Shown here: in pieces, positions 26,405 through 34,289 of the stretch
Layout of the letters: each line of letters starts with the position of its first letter
Numbering within the stretch: the first letter of the stretch is position 1
NCBI RefSeq assembly: GCF_004023625.1
Contig: NZ_RPDJ01000006.1
Coordinates: 248,001 to 312,000 of the forward strand
Source of the DNA: Streptomyces cavernae
GTDB lineage: Bacteria > Actinomycetota > Actinomycetes > Streptomycetales > Streptomycetaceae
DNA length: 64,000 nt
Reading direction: 5' to 3'
The notes under the pieces: model-generated
Told to the model about the DNA's origin: nothing
The model's input: only the letters and a program-made list of their open reading frames with translations
Databases searched by the model: none
Translations under genes and position numbers: made by a program

Positions 26405-26778
26405 TCGGGGGCTCCAGAAGAATCGTGTAGTTGCGGGGTGCCGTCCTGGCTGTCACCGTGCGCCCACGAGTAGCTCGTATTACGCCCGAGTGCACCGCTT
26501 CCCGATCACTGGTACGTGATCTATGCCCATCGGAGGCAGGCGGCAGCAGCCATCGACAACTCGACCTGGTTACGGTACGCGGGGCTACGCCATCCGGTCA
26601 AACCAACGGTCACCGAGAGACACTATCCACAGCCTGGGGACAACAACTTGAACCGCAGCGGCCGCCCTGACTACCGTGACTGGACTCCGAGTCGTTCCCT
26701 GCTCCCTGTCCCACTCGATTTACATCCCGATTCGTCCCGGAACCACCCGTTCGTGGGACCTGTGAGAGAGCGTGCCCT
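26405..26778. promoter_or_regulatory. rpmH-dnaA divergent promoter region with two DnaA boxes
   Basis: A 374-bp spacer that must hold the leftward rpmH and rightward dnaA promoters. Two oppositely oriented DnaA boxes lie at 26623-26631 (CTATCCACA) and 26635-26643 (TGGGGACAA), separated by three bases, 136 bp before the dnaA start. Autoregulation of dnaA through paired boxes is known in Streptomyces. I could not place the promoter hexamers with confidence. Confidence 0.7.
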
Positions 26779-28767
26779 GTGGCTGACGTACCTGCCGATC
26801 TTGCCGCAGTGTGGCCACGAGTACTGGAGCAACTCCTCGGCGAGGGCCGGGGTCAGGGCGTCGAGGTCAAGGACGAGCACTGGATCAGGCGGTGCCAGCC
26901 GCTGGCTCTCGTCGCGGACACGGCCCTCCTCGCCGTTCCGAACGAATTCGCTAAAGGCGTGCTCGAAGGACGGCTCGCGCCGGTCGTGAGCGAAACGCTC
27001 AGCCGTGAGTGCGGCCGTCCGATCCGCATCGCGATCACCGTCGACGACTCCGCCGGCGAGCCCCCGCCGCCTCCCGTGCAGCAGTCGCGCTATGAGGACC
27101 GCTACGAGGACCGCTACGACGACGTCGAGCCGTCCCGCGCTCCCTATGACAAGGCACCCGGCCCCGCCCCCGAACGCCCCGACCTCTACGACGGCCCGGG
27201 CCGTGAGCCGTACGAGGGTGGTTACGGGCGCCACCGTGCCGATGACCGCGCCCCGGGCGGGCACGGCGACCAACTGCCGCCCCCGCGGACCGCACCGGAT
27301 GGCCGGGCGGACCAGCTCCCGACCGCCCGCCCCGCGTATCCGGACTATCAGCGCCCCGAGCCGGGCGCCTGGCCCCGCCCGGTTCAGGACGACTACGGCT
27401 GGCAGCAGCAGCGGCTCGGCTTCCCCGACCGGGACCCCTACGGGACGCACCCGCCGCACGACTACCGCCAGCAGTCAATGGATCGCTCTCCGTACGAGCA
27501 GCCGCGCCCCGATTACGACCAGCGGTCCGACTACGACCAGCGCCCTGACTATGACCAGCGCCCTGACTATGACCAGCGACCAGACTACGACCAGCGACCA
27601 GACCACCGCGAGCCGCCCGTCGGCAACGGCCACGTCCACCGCGGCGGCCCGGTCGGTTCGGCACTTCCCGTGTCCAGCGGCGCGCCCGGACCACTGGCCG
27701 CACAGCCCGCGCCGGCCACCGGCCCGGGCGAGCCGACCCCGCGCCTCAACCCGAAGTACCTCTTCGACACCTTCGTGATCGGCGCCTCCAACCGCTTCGC
27801 ACACGCCGCGGCGGTCGCCGTCGCGGAGGCACCCGCGAAGGCGTACAACCCCCTGTTCATCTACGGGGAGTCGGGGTTGGGAAAGACCCACCTGCTGCAC
27901 GCGATCGGGCACTACGCGCGCAGCCTGTACCCGGGCACGCGTGTGCGGTACGTGAGCTCCGAGGAGTTCACCAACGAGTTCATCAACTCCATCCGCGACG
28001 GCAAGGGCGACAGTTTCCGCAAGCGGTACCGCGAGATGGACATTCTTCTCGTCGACGACATCCAGTTCCTGGCGGACAAGGAGTCGACGCAGGAGGAGTT
28101 CTTCCACACGTTCAACACATTGCACAACGCGAACAAGCAGATCGTGCTTTCCAGTGACCGGCCGCCCAAACAGCTGGTGACGCTCGAGGACCGGCTGCGC
28201 AACCGCTTCGAGTGGGGCCTGATCACCGACGTTCAGCCACCAGAGCTCGAGACCCGGATCGCGATCCTGCGCAAGAAGGCGGTGCAGGAACAGCTCAACG
28301 CACCTCCCGAGGTGCTGGAGTTCATCGCGTCCCGAATCTCGCGCAACATCCGGGAGCTGGAGGGCGCGTTGATCCGGGTGACGGCCTTCGCCTCACTCAA
28401 TCGCCAGCCCGTGGACCTCGGCCTGACGGAGATCGTCCTCAAGGACCTCATCCCCGGCGGCGAGGACGCGGCCCCGGAGATCACGGCGACCGCGATCATG
28501 GCGGCGACCGCCGACTACTTCGGCCTGACGGTGGAGGATCTTTGCGGAACCTCGCGCGGGCGCGCGCTGGTGACGGCCCGCCAGATCGCCATGTATCTGT
28601 GCCGTGAGCTGACGGACCTCTCGCTGCCGAAGATCGGTGCGCAGTTCGGTGGCAGGGACCACACGACGGTGATGCACGCGGACCGGAAGATCCGCGCGCT
28701 GATGGCCGAGCGCCGCTCCATCTACAACCAGGTCACCGAACTGACCAACCGCATCAAGAACGGCTGA
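26779..28767 (+). CDS. dnaA: Chromosomal replication initiator DnaA
   Basis: ATP-dependent initiator that binds DnaA boxes and opens oriC. The 662 residues comprise domain I (1-90, ending RIAITVDDSAGE), a very long disordered domain II (about 91-320) typical of Streptomyces, the AAA+ domain III (NPLFIYGESGLGKTHLLHAI Walker A, ILLVDDIQFL Walker B, LSSDRPP sensor 1), and domain IV with GGRDHTTVMHADRKI. Domain II contains five tandem DYDQR-type pentapeptides near residues 247-272 (27517-27594). The GTG at 26779 is preceded by TGAGAGAG. Confidence 0.98.
   Translation: MADVPADLAAVWPRVLEQLLGEGRGQGVEVKDEHWIRRCQPLALVADTALLAVPNEFAKGVLEGRLAPVVSETLSRECGRPIRIAITVDDSAGEPPPPPVQQSRYEDRYEDRYDDVEPSRAPYDKAPGPAPERPDLYDGPGREPYEGGYGRHRADDRAPGGHGDQLPPPRTAPDGRADQLPTARPAYPDYQRPEPGAWPRPVQDDYGWQQQRLGFPDRDPYGTHPPHDYRQQSMDRSPYEQPRPDYDQRSDYDQRPDYDQRPDYDQRPDYDQRPDHREPPVGNGHVHRGGPVGSALPVSSGAPGPLAAQPAPATGPGEPTPRLNPKYLFDTFVIGASNRFAHAAAVAVAEAPAKAYNPLFIYGESGLGKTHLLHAIGHYARSLYPGTRVRYVSSEEFTNEFINSIRDGKGDSFRKRYREMDILLVDDIQFLADKESTQEEFFHTFNTLHNANKQIVLSSDRPPKQLVTLEDRLRNRFEWGLITDVQPPELETRIAILRKKAVQEQLNAPPEVLEFIASRISRNIRELEGALIRVTAFASLNRQPVDLGLTEIVLKDLIPGGEDAAPEITATAIMAATADYFGLTVEDLCGTSRGRALVTARQIAMYLCRELTDLSLPKIGAQFGGRDHTTVMHADRKIRALMAERRSIYNQVTELTNRIKNG
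27514..27606 (+). repeat. 15-bp tandem repeats in the dnaA linker
   Basis: Successive 15-bp units of the type GACTACGACCAGCGC encode D-Y-D-Q-R-(P/S) pentapeptides. Later units differ by synonymous changes (TAT for TAC, CGA for CGC), so the array is not a very recent expansion. Confidence 0.8.
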
Positions 28768-28822
28768 CTCGAAGGCTCGGCGCGAAGGTCTGACGCGCGG
28801 GCCTGACGCCGACGCCTTCCTC

Positions 28823-28857
28823 AGGGCGCTCCAGGGACATAGGTCCTGGGGCGCCCT
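28823..28857 (+). terminator. dnaA terminator
   Basis: A 13-bp stem (28823-28835 with 28845-28857, one G-T wobble) with a 9-base loop, followed by TGTTGT, 56 bp after the dnaA stop. Confidence 0.75.
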
Positions 28858-28908
28858 TGTTGTCGCGTCGTGCGTCCGTCGACTGCCCCATGCGTCCGTG
28901 ACCGGCCT

Positions 28909-28970
28909 CCGGGGCGAGAGCCGCGATCTCGCGCCGCCGGGGCAAGGGCCGGCAGCCGGGGCGAGAGCCG
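28909..28970. repeat. 15-bp direct repeat in the left flank of oriC
   Basis: CCGGGGCGAGAGCCG occurs at 28909-28923 and 28956-28970, with a degenerate third copy (AGGGGAGAGCCGGGG) near 28985. No function is known to me. Confidence 0.6.
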
Positions 28971-29127
28971 GAGGCCACGCCGCCAGGGGAGAGCCGGGGC
29001 AGCGGGCGTAGCGAACGGGCATGCCCGAATCGCGGGTTCGTCGGCCACGGATCCCACGATGAGAGGTGCCGCAACGCCCGCCGGAGCACCTTGGGGCGGG
29101 CGGGCGCCCATGGTTCCTATGGCACAC

Positions 29128-29751
29128 CTGTCCACCACCGCGTCCCGCGCTGTTCGATTAAGGCCCTGGTTACGGCCTCTCTCCACAGATTCGGCGACTT
29201 TTTCACGTCCACACCCTGGGGACCGCAAAGTTGTCCCAGTCACTGTCCACAGGCTGTGCGGTCGTCGTCCATCGAGCCAGGTCAAGCGCCTGTGGATTCG
29301 TGGACGAACACTCTCCACAGACTGTGGACGACGCGGCGGTCCACAGGGCGTTCACCAAGTTGTCCACCGGTATCCCACAGGCCGAAGCCCGTTGTCCCCA
29401 GCGATCAGGCGTCTTTCCACATCCCTGTCCACTGTTCGGCAAGGCTGGACCGCCTCTCACCGTGTCGAGTGAAAGGCGTCACATCAAGCCGCCGGATTGG
29501 CCTGTGCAGAACGTGGGTAAAACTGGGGACGCAGTTGGGGAGAAGTGCCCCGAGCCTGTGCATCGGGTGTGCAGAACTTTTCTTTCTCCACAGACGACCC
29601 CGGTTGTCCACCGTCTCCGCCCACAGGGCCAGTGGACAAAAAACGGGGCTTGACCTGCGCATTCGTGGTTATCCACGGTATCCACAGGCCCTACTACTAC
29701 TCCCACCTAGAGAAAGCTCGGGAATCGTTTGGAAGCGGGGGCTGTGCACAA
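29128..29751. other. oriC: Chromosomal replication origin oriC
   Basis: The 1161-bp dnaA-dnaN spacer holds about twenty sequences matching the Streptomyces DnaA box TTGTCCACA with 0-2 changes, in both orientations. The clearest are at 29179, 29243, 29311, 29323 (reverse), 29337, 29360, 29392, 29413, 29584, 29604, 29631 (reverse), 29669, 29678 and 29743 (reverse). A region relatively rich in A and T lies at 29570-29595 and 29640-29730. The position between dnaA and dnaN and the box density are those of known Streptomyces origins. Replication should run both ways from here. Confidence 0.96.
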
Positions 29752-29928
29752 CTCGCGCTCGGCGGCTCATCTGCCGCTCGGCACGACTTGACCCCGAGGG
29801 GCACCGACTGTCAGTGCCGTGCGTCAGACTGGTCCCCGGCGTCCTTCCCCCACCGGGGCGAGCGACACCGAGTCAGACGAGGAAGACCAGTAGGGCGAGA
29901 GCGCCGGCAACAGACGGAGGCGGCAACG

Positions 29929-31059
29929 GTGAAGATCCGGGTGGAACGCGACGTACTCGCGGAGGCAGTGGCCTGGGCGGCACGCAGCCTTCCGGCCCGT
30001 CCGCCGGCGCCTGTGCTCGCCGGCCTTCTGCTGAAGGCGGAGGACGGCGCGCTGAGCCTGTCCAGCTTCGACTACGAGGTCTCGGCGAGGGTCTCGGTGG
30101 AGGCGGAGATCGAGGAAGAGGGCACCGTCCTCGTCTCCGGCCGCCTCCTGGCGGACATCTCCCGTGCCCTCCCCAACCGGCCGGTGGAGATTTCCACAGA
30201 CGGTGTACGGGCGACCGTGGTCTGCGGTTCCTCGCGGTTCACACTCCACACCCTGCCTGTGGAGGAGTACCCGGCGCTGCCGCAGATGCCGAACGCCACG
30301 GGCACGGTCCCCGGCGAGGTCTTCGCCGCGGCCGCCGCCCAGGTCGCCATCGCCGCGGGCCGCGACGACACCCTGCCCGTCCTCACCGGTGTGCGCATCG
30401 AGATCGAGGGCGACACGGTCACGCTGGCCTCCACCGACCGGTATCGCTTCGCGGTCCGCGAGTTCCTGTGGAAGCCGGAGAATCCGGAGGCGTCCGCGGT
30501 CGCCCTGGTCCCCGCCAAGACGCTCCTGGACACCGCCAAGGCACTCACCAGCGGCGACAGCGTGATCCTCGCTCTGTCCGGCTCGGGTGCCGGTGAGGGC
30601 CTGATCGGCTTCGAGGGCGCCGGCCGCCGTACGACGACCCGGCTGCTGGAGGGCGACCTCCCGAAGTACCGGACGCTGTTCCCGACGGAATTCAACTCCG
30701 TGGCCGTCATCGAGACCGCCCCGTTCGTGGAGGCCGTCAAGCGCGTGGCCCTGGTGGCCGAGCGCAACACCCCGGTGCGGCTCAGCTTCGAGCAGGGCGT
30801 GCTCACCCTGGAGGCCGGATCCAGCGACGACGCACAGGCTGTGGAAAGGGTCGACGCACAGCTGGAGGGCGACGACATCTCGATCGCGTTCAACCCGACG
30901 TTCCTGCTCGACGGCCTGAGCGCCATCGACTCCCCGGTGGCCCAGCTCTCGTTCACGACGTCCACCAAGCCCGCGCTGCTGAGCGGCAAGCCCGCCGTGG
31001 ACGCCGAGGCCGACGAGGCGTACAAGTACCTGATCATGCCGGTGCGTCTGTCGGGCTGA
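29929..31059 (+). CDS. dnaN: DNA polymerase III sliding clamp (beta subunit)
   Basis: A 376-residue ring-forming processivity factor with the three repeated clamp domains (about 1-120, 130-250, 255-376). It starts MKIRVERDVLAEAVAWAARS and contains LPVLTGVRIEIEGDTVTLASTDRYRF and the C-terminal YKYLIMPVRLSG, the usual protein-binding pocket end. GGAGG precedes the GTG at 29929. The frame runs upstream into oriC by chance, but the GTG gives family length. gnd follows after 177 bp, with a hairpin between. Confidence 0.98.
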   Translation: MKIRVERDVLAEAVAWAARSLPARPPAPVLAGLLLKAEDGALSLSSFDYEVSARVSVEAEIEEEGTVLVSGRLLADISRALPNRPVEISTDGVRATVVCGSSRFTLHTLPVEEYPALPQMPNATGTVPGEVFAAAAAQVAIAAGRDDTLPVLTGVRIEIEGDTVTLASTDRYRFAVREFLWKPENPEASAVALVPAKTLLDTAKALTSGDSVILALSGSGAGEGLIGFEGAGRRTTTRLLEGDLPKYRTLFPTEFNSVAVIETAPFVEAVKRVALVAERNTPVRLSFEQGVLTLEAGSSDDAQAVERVDAQLEGDDISIAFNPTFLLDGLSAIDSPVAQLSFTTSTKPALLSGKPAVDAEADEAYKYLIMPVRLSG

Positions 31060-31093
31060 GCCCGGCACACGGCGCACCCGGGAGACGCCGACG

Positions 31094-31119
31094 GGGCATA
31101 CGTATGAGCGCGTATGCCC
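31094..31119 (+). terminator. Hairpin after dnaN
   Basis: A perfect 9-bp stem GGGCATACG (31094-31102) with CGTATGCCC (31111-31119), 8-base loop, 35 bp after the dnaN stop. A single DnaA-like box TGTGCACAA follows at 31125-31133. Confidence 0.55.
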
Positions 31120-31133
31120 ACAGGTGTGCACAA

Positions 31134-31172
31134 GCTCCCCCACTGCCCGAAAGGCGTGGGAGGTACCCCCCG
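31134..31172. repeat. Imperfect palindromic intergenic repeat
   Basis: CTCCCCCACTGCCCGAAAGG followed by CGTGGGAGGTACCCCC forms an imperfect hairpin (CTCCC/GGGAG outer, GCC/GGC inner, CGAA loop). Sequences of this kind recur between genes in Streptomyces genomes as I remember them; only one clear copy is in this window. Confidence 0.5.
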
Positions 31173-31236
31173 GTTTAGGCTCGGTCGCGGGTACGAAAGT
31201 GCTTCCACACCACGTCGTCAGCGAAGGAACACACTG

Positions 31237-32115
31237 ATGGAGCTCGGTCTCATCGGCCTCGGCAAGATGGGCGGCAACATGCGCGAGCGGATACGCCGCG
31301 CTGGTCACACCGTCATCGGATACGACCGCAACCCGGATCTCGCCGATGTCCACAGCCTCGAGGAACTTGTGGGCAAGCTCAAGGGTCCGCGCGTGGTGTG
31401 GGTGATGGTCCCGGCCGGTGCGCCGACCCAGTCGACGATCGACGAACTGGCCGAGCTCCTCCAGCCCGGCGACGTAGTCGTGGACGGCGGCAACTCCCGC
31501 TGGACGGACGACGAGAAGCACGCCGAGGAACTCGCGGCCAAGGGCATCGGCTTCGTGGACTGCGGGGTCTCAGGCGGCGTCTGGGGCCTGCAGAACGGCT
31601 ATGCGCTGATGTACGGCGGTGACGCCGAGAACGTCGCCAAGGTCCAGCCGATCTTCGACGCGCTGAAGCCCGAGGGCGACCGCGGCGCGGTGCACGCCGG
31701 CAAGGTCGGCGCCGGGCACTTCGCGAAGATGGTCCACAACGGCATCGAGTACGCGATGATGCAGGCCTACGCCGAGGGCTGGGAACTCCTGGAGAAGGTG
31801 GACTCGGTCACCGACGTACGCGAGGTCTTCCGCTCCTGGCAGGAAGGCACCGTGATCCGTTCCTGGCTGCTCGACCTCGCGGTCAACGCCCTCGACGAGG
31901 ACGAGCACCTGGAGAAGCTGCGCGGCTACGCACAGGACTCCGGCGAAGGCCGCTGGACCGTGGAAGCCGCCATCGACAACGCCGTCCCGCTGCCCGCGAT
32001 CACCGCGTCGCTCTTCGCGCGGTTCTCGTCGCGACAGGACGATTCGCCTCAGATGAAGATGATTGCGGCATTGCGCAACCAGTTCGGCGGCCACGCGGTC
32101 GAGAAGGCCGAGTAG
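31237..32115 (+). CDS. gnd: 6-phosphogluconate dehydrogenase, short form (decarboxylating)
   Basis: Oxidative pentose-phosphate enzyme converting 6-phosphogluconate to ribulose 5-phosphate. The 292 residues match the short GntZ/YqeC-type family, not the 470-residue enteric form. The dinucleotide motif GLIGLGKMGGNM is at 4-15, VVDGGNSRWTDD and FVDCGVSGGVWGLQNGY form the substrate site, and HNGIEYAMMQAYAEG contains the catalytic Lys-neighbour region. GAAGGAA precedes the ATG. Its place between dnaN and recF is usual in actinobacteria. Confidence 0.95.
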   Translation: MELGLIGLGKMGGNMRERIRRAGHTVIGYDRNPDLADVHSLEELVGKLKGPRVVWVMVPAGAPTQSTIDELAELLQPGDVVVDGGNSRWTDDEKHAEELAAKGIGFVDCGVSGGVWGLQNGYALMYGGDAENVAKVQPIFDALKPEGDRGAVHAGKVGAGHFAKMVHNGIEYAMMQAYAEGWELLEKVDSVTDVREVFRSWQEGTVIRSWLLDLAVNALDEDEHLEKLRGYAQDSGEGRWTVEAAIDNAVPLPAITASLFARFSSRQDDSPQMKMIAALRNQFGGHAVEKAE

Positions 32116-32178
32116 GTCGAGCAGGCGATAGACGGAAAGCCAGGGAAGGCCCGGAAGTCCGGGAAGGCCTGGCGGAAG

Positions 32179-32248
32179 TAATCCACAGCCTGGGGTTAAC
32201 GCCCTGGCATCCTCGGGAACGGCCCGGTTTTCCACAGGCCGTGGACAG
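32179..32248. promoter_or_regulatory. DnaA-box group upstream of recF
   Basis: TAATCCACA (32179-32187), TTTTCCACA (32228-32236) and CGTGGACAG (32240-32248) lie 46-115 bp before the recF start. A GC-rich imperfect hairpin at 32148-32172 just after gnd may be its terminator. Confidence 0.45.
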
Positions 32249-32293
32249 GCCGGGGAAGCGAAGCATCACGTTGGGGGAGGTCGGCGAACGACC

Positions 32294-33415
32294 ATGCACG
32301 TCACGCATTTGTCGCTGGCCGACTTCCGCTCGTACGCCCGGGTCGAAGTTCCGCTCGACCCGGGCGTCACCGCCTTCGTCGGTCCCAACGGGCAGGGCAA
32401 GACCAATCTCGTCGAGGCGGTCGGCTACCTCGCCACCCTCGGCAGCCACCGGGTCTCCTCGGACGCGCCGCTCGTTCGCATGGGCGCCGAGCGCGCGATC
32501 ATCCGGGCTCAGGTCCAGCAGGGCGAGCGTCGGCAACTGGTCGAGCTGGAGCTGAACCCGGGGCGCGCCAACCGTGCCCGGATCAACCGATCCTCGCAGG
32601 TCAGACCGCGTGATGTGCTGGGCATAGTGAGCAGCGTGCTGTTCGCGCCCGAGGACCTCGCCCTGGTCAAGGGTGACCCCGGAGAGCGCCGGCGCTTCCT
32701 GGACGAGCTGATCACGGCGCGCGCTCCGCGCATGGCGGGTGTGCGTTCCGACTACGAGCGCGTTCTCAAACAGCGCAACACGCTCCTCAAATCGGCGGCG
32801 CTGGCCCGCCGCCACGGTGGACGCTCCATGGACCTGTCCACGCTGGACGTGTGGGACCAGCACCTCGCCCGCACGGGCGCCGAACTGCTCGCCCAGCGCC
32901 TCGACCTGATCGCCACGCTCCAGCCGCTGGCCGACAAGGCGTACGAGCAGCTGGCCCCCGGCGGCGGACCGATCGCGCTGGAGTACCGGCCCTCCGCACC
33001 GGGCGAGGCCCACATGCGTGATGACCTCTTCGAACAGCTGATGGCCGCCCTCGCCGAGGCCCGCAAGCAGGAGATCGAGCGCGGCGTGACCCTGGTGGGC
33101 CCGCACCGGGACGAACTGCTGCTCAAGCTCGGCCAACTGCCCGCGAAGGGATATGCGTCACACGGCGAGTCCTGGTCGTACGCGCTGGCGCTGCGGCTGG
33201 CCTCGTACGACCTGCTGAGGGCCGAGTGCAACGAACCGGTCCTCGTCCTCGACGACGTCTTCGCCGAGCTGGACACCCGCCGCAGGGAGCGCCTGGCGGA
33301 GCTGGTCGCGCCGGGTGAGCAGGTCCTGGTGACCGCGGCGGTGGACGACGACGTACCGCACGTCCTGACGGGGACGCGGTACACCGTGTCGGACGGCACA
33401 GTGGAGCGCGCATGA
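32294..33415 (+). CDS. recF: DNA replication and repair protein RecF
   Basis: An SMC-like ATPase that helps load RecA at gaps and stalled forks. The 373-residue protein has Walker A GPNGQGKTNL (about 33-42), Walker B VLVLDDVFAELD and the preceding signature region YASHGESWSYALALRLA. ATG at 32294. The stop overlaps the next start (ATGA) by 4 bp, so the DUF721 gene is translationally coupled. Confidence 0.97.
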   Translation: MHVTHLSLADFRSYARVEVPLDPGVTAFVGPNGQGKTNLVEAVGYLATLGSHRVSSDAPLVRMGAERAIIRAQVQQGERRQLVELELNPGRANRARINRSSQVRPRDVLGIVSSVLFAPEDLALVKGDPGERRRFLDELITARAPRMAGVRSDYERVLKQRNTLLKSAALARRHGGRSMDLSTLDVWDQHLARTGAELLAQRLDLIATLQPLADKAYEQLAPGGGPIALEYRPSAPGEAHMRDDLFEQLMAALAEARKQEIERGVTLVGPHRDELLLKLGQLPAKGYASHGESWSYALALRLASYDLLRAECNEPVLVLDDVFAELDTRRRERLAELVAPGEQVLVTAAVDDDVPHVLTGTRYTVSDGTVERA

Positions 33416-33981
33416 CCATCGAAGAGCCCGGATCCGAAGGGCGCTCCGGGAAGCCGGCCGGAAAACCCGCCGGGAAGACCCCCGAGCCCTCTGGCGTGGA
33501 CCTCGCGCGCGTGGCACTGAGGGCGGCCAAGGAGGCGGCACGCGCGCGTGGGGACGCGACGCGGCAGAAGAAGCAGGCGCGGCGCGGCGGTCTGCGCTCC
33601 GGCGCGCGTGCCGACGGACGGGACCCGATGGCGCTCGGAGCCGCGATCAACCGGCTCATCACGGAGCGCGGCTGGGAGACGCCGGCGGCCGTCGGCGGGG
33701 TGATGGGCCGCTGGCCGCAGATCGTCGGTGACGACCTGGCCAAGCACTGCGTGCCGGAGCGCTACGACGAGGACGAGCGGGTCCTGACGGTGCGCTGCGA
33801 CTCCACGGTGTGGGCGACGAACCTGCGGCTGCTGGCTCCGCGGCTGGTCGCACGCCTGAACGAGGACCTCGGGCACGGAGCGGTGCGACTGATCAAGGTC
33901 CAGGGTCCCGGCGGCCCCTCGCACCGCTTCGGCCCGCTTCGCGCCCCCGGCAGCACGGGTCCCGGGGACACCTACGGCTGA
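33412..33981 (+). CDS. dciA: DUF721 protein, DciA-like helicase operator
   Basis: A 189-residue protein. The first 75 residues are Lys/Arg/Gly/Ala-rich and disordered; residues about 75-165 form the DUF721 (DciA) domain, with LGAAINRLITERGWETPAAV, GRWPQIVGDDLAKHC and LRLLAPRLVARLNEDLG. The orthologue in Mycobacterium (Rv0004) is essential and works with the replicative helicase. It is coupled to recF by a 4-bp overlap and followed by gyrB after about 300 bp. The helicase-loading role is inferred from the family. Confidence 0.88.
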   Translation: MTIEEPGSEGRSGKPAGKPAGKTPEPSGVDLARVALRAAKEAARARGDATRQKKQARRGGLRSGARADGRDPMALGAAINRLITERGWETPAAVGGVMGRWPQIVGDDLAKHCVPERYDEDERVLTVRCDSTVWATNLRLLAPRLVARLNEDLGHGAVRLIKVQGPGGPSHRFGPLRAPGSTGPGDTYG

Positions 33982-34289
33982 GCTCCCAGGGCGGTTGCCG
34001 GGAGTTGACACCTCGAAGCGCTGAGTGCCTCCGTGAGCCTCTTGGAGCCCCGCCCCGCATATGGGGAGTCCTTCGAGACCGGTTCAGGGCGGCACATGCG
34101 GACTCAGGTACCGGCAAACCCCCACCACTGTCGGCGCTACCGGTAGACTGGAAGACAATCCCGCTCCTGTGCGGGACCAGTCACGGAAACACTGTGCAAC
34201 GCTGATCAAGGCTTACCGACGCAACATGCTGCAGCCGCTCCGGTCACCCGCCGGGAGCCTGGCTTGTGCTGTGCCAGAAAGGGCGCTTC
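33982..34289 (+). other. gyrB upstream region
   Basis: A 308-bp spacer without a gene. TTGACA is at 34005-34010 but has no fitting -10 hexamer; TAGACT at 34144-34149 is a possible -10 element without a good -35. Gyrase genes are usually supercoiling-controlled from such leaders. No terminator is obvious after the DUF721 gene. Confidence 0.4.

Noticed and set aside
28768..29928. Several long frames crossing oriC (for example from 29091 or 29545)
   Set aside because: They run through dense DnaA boxes; the dnaN start is set by GGAGG and family length at 29929.
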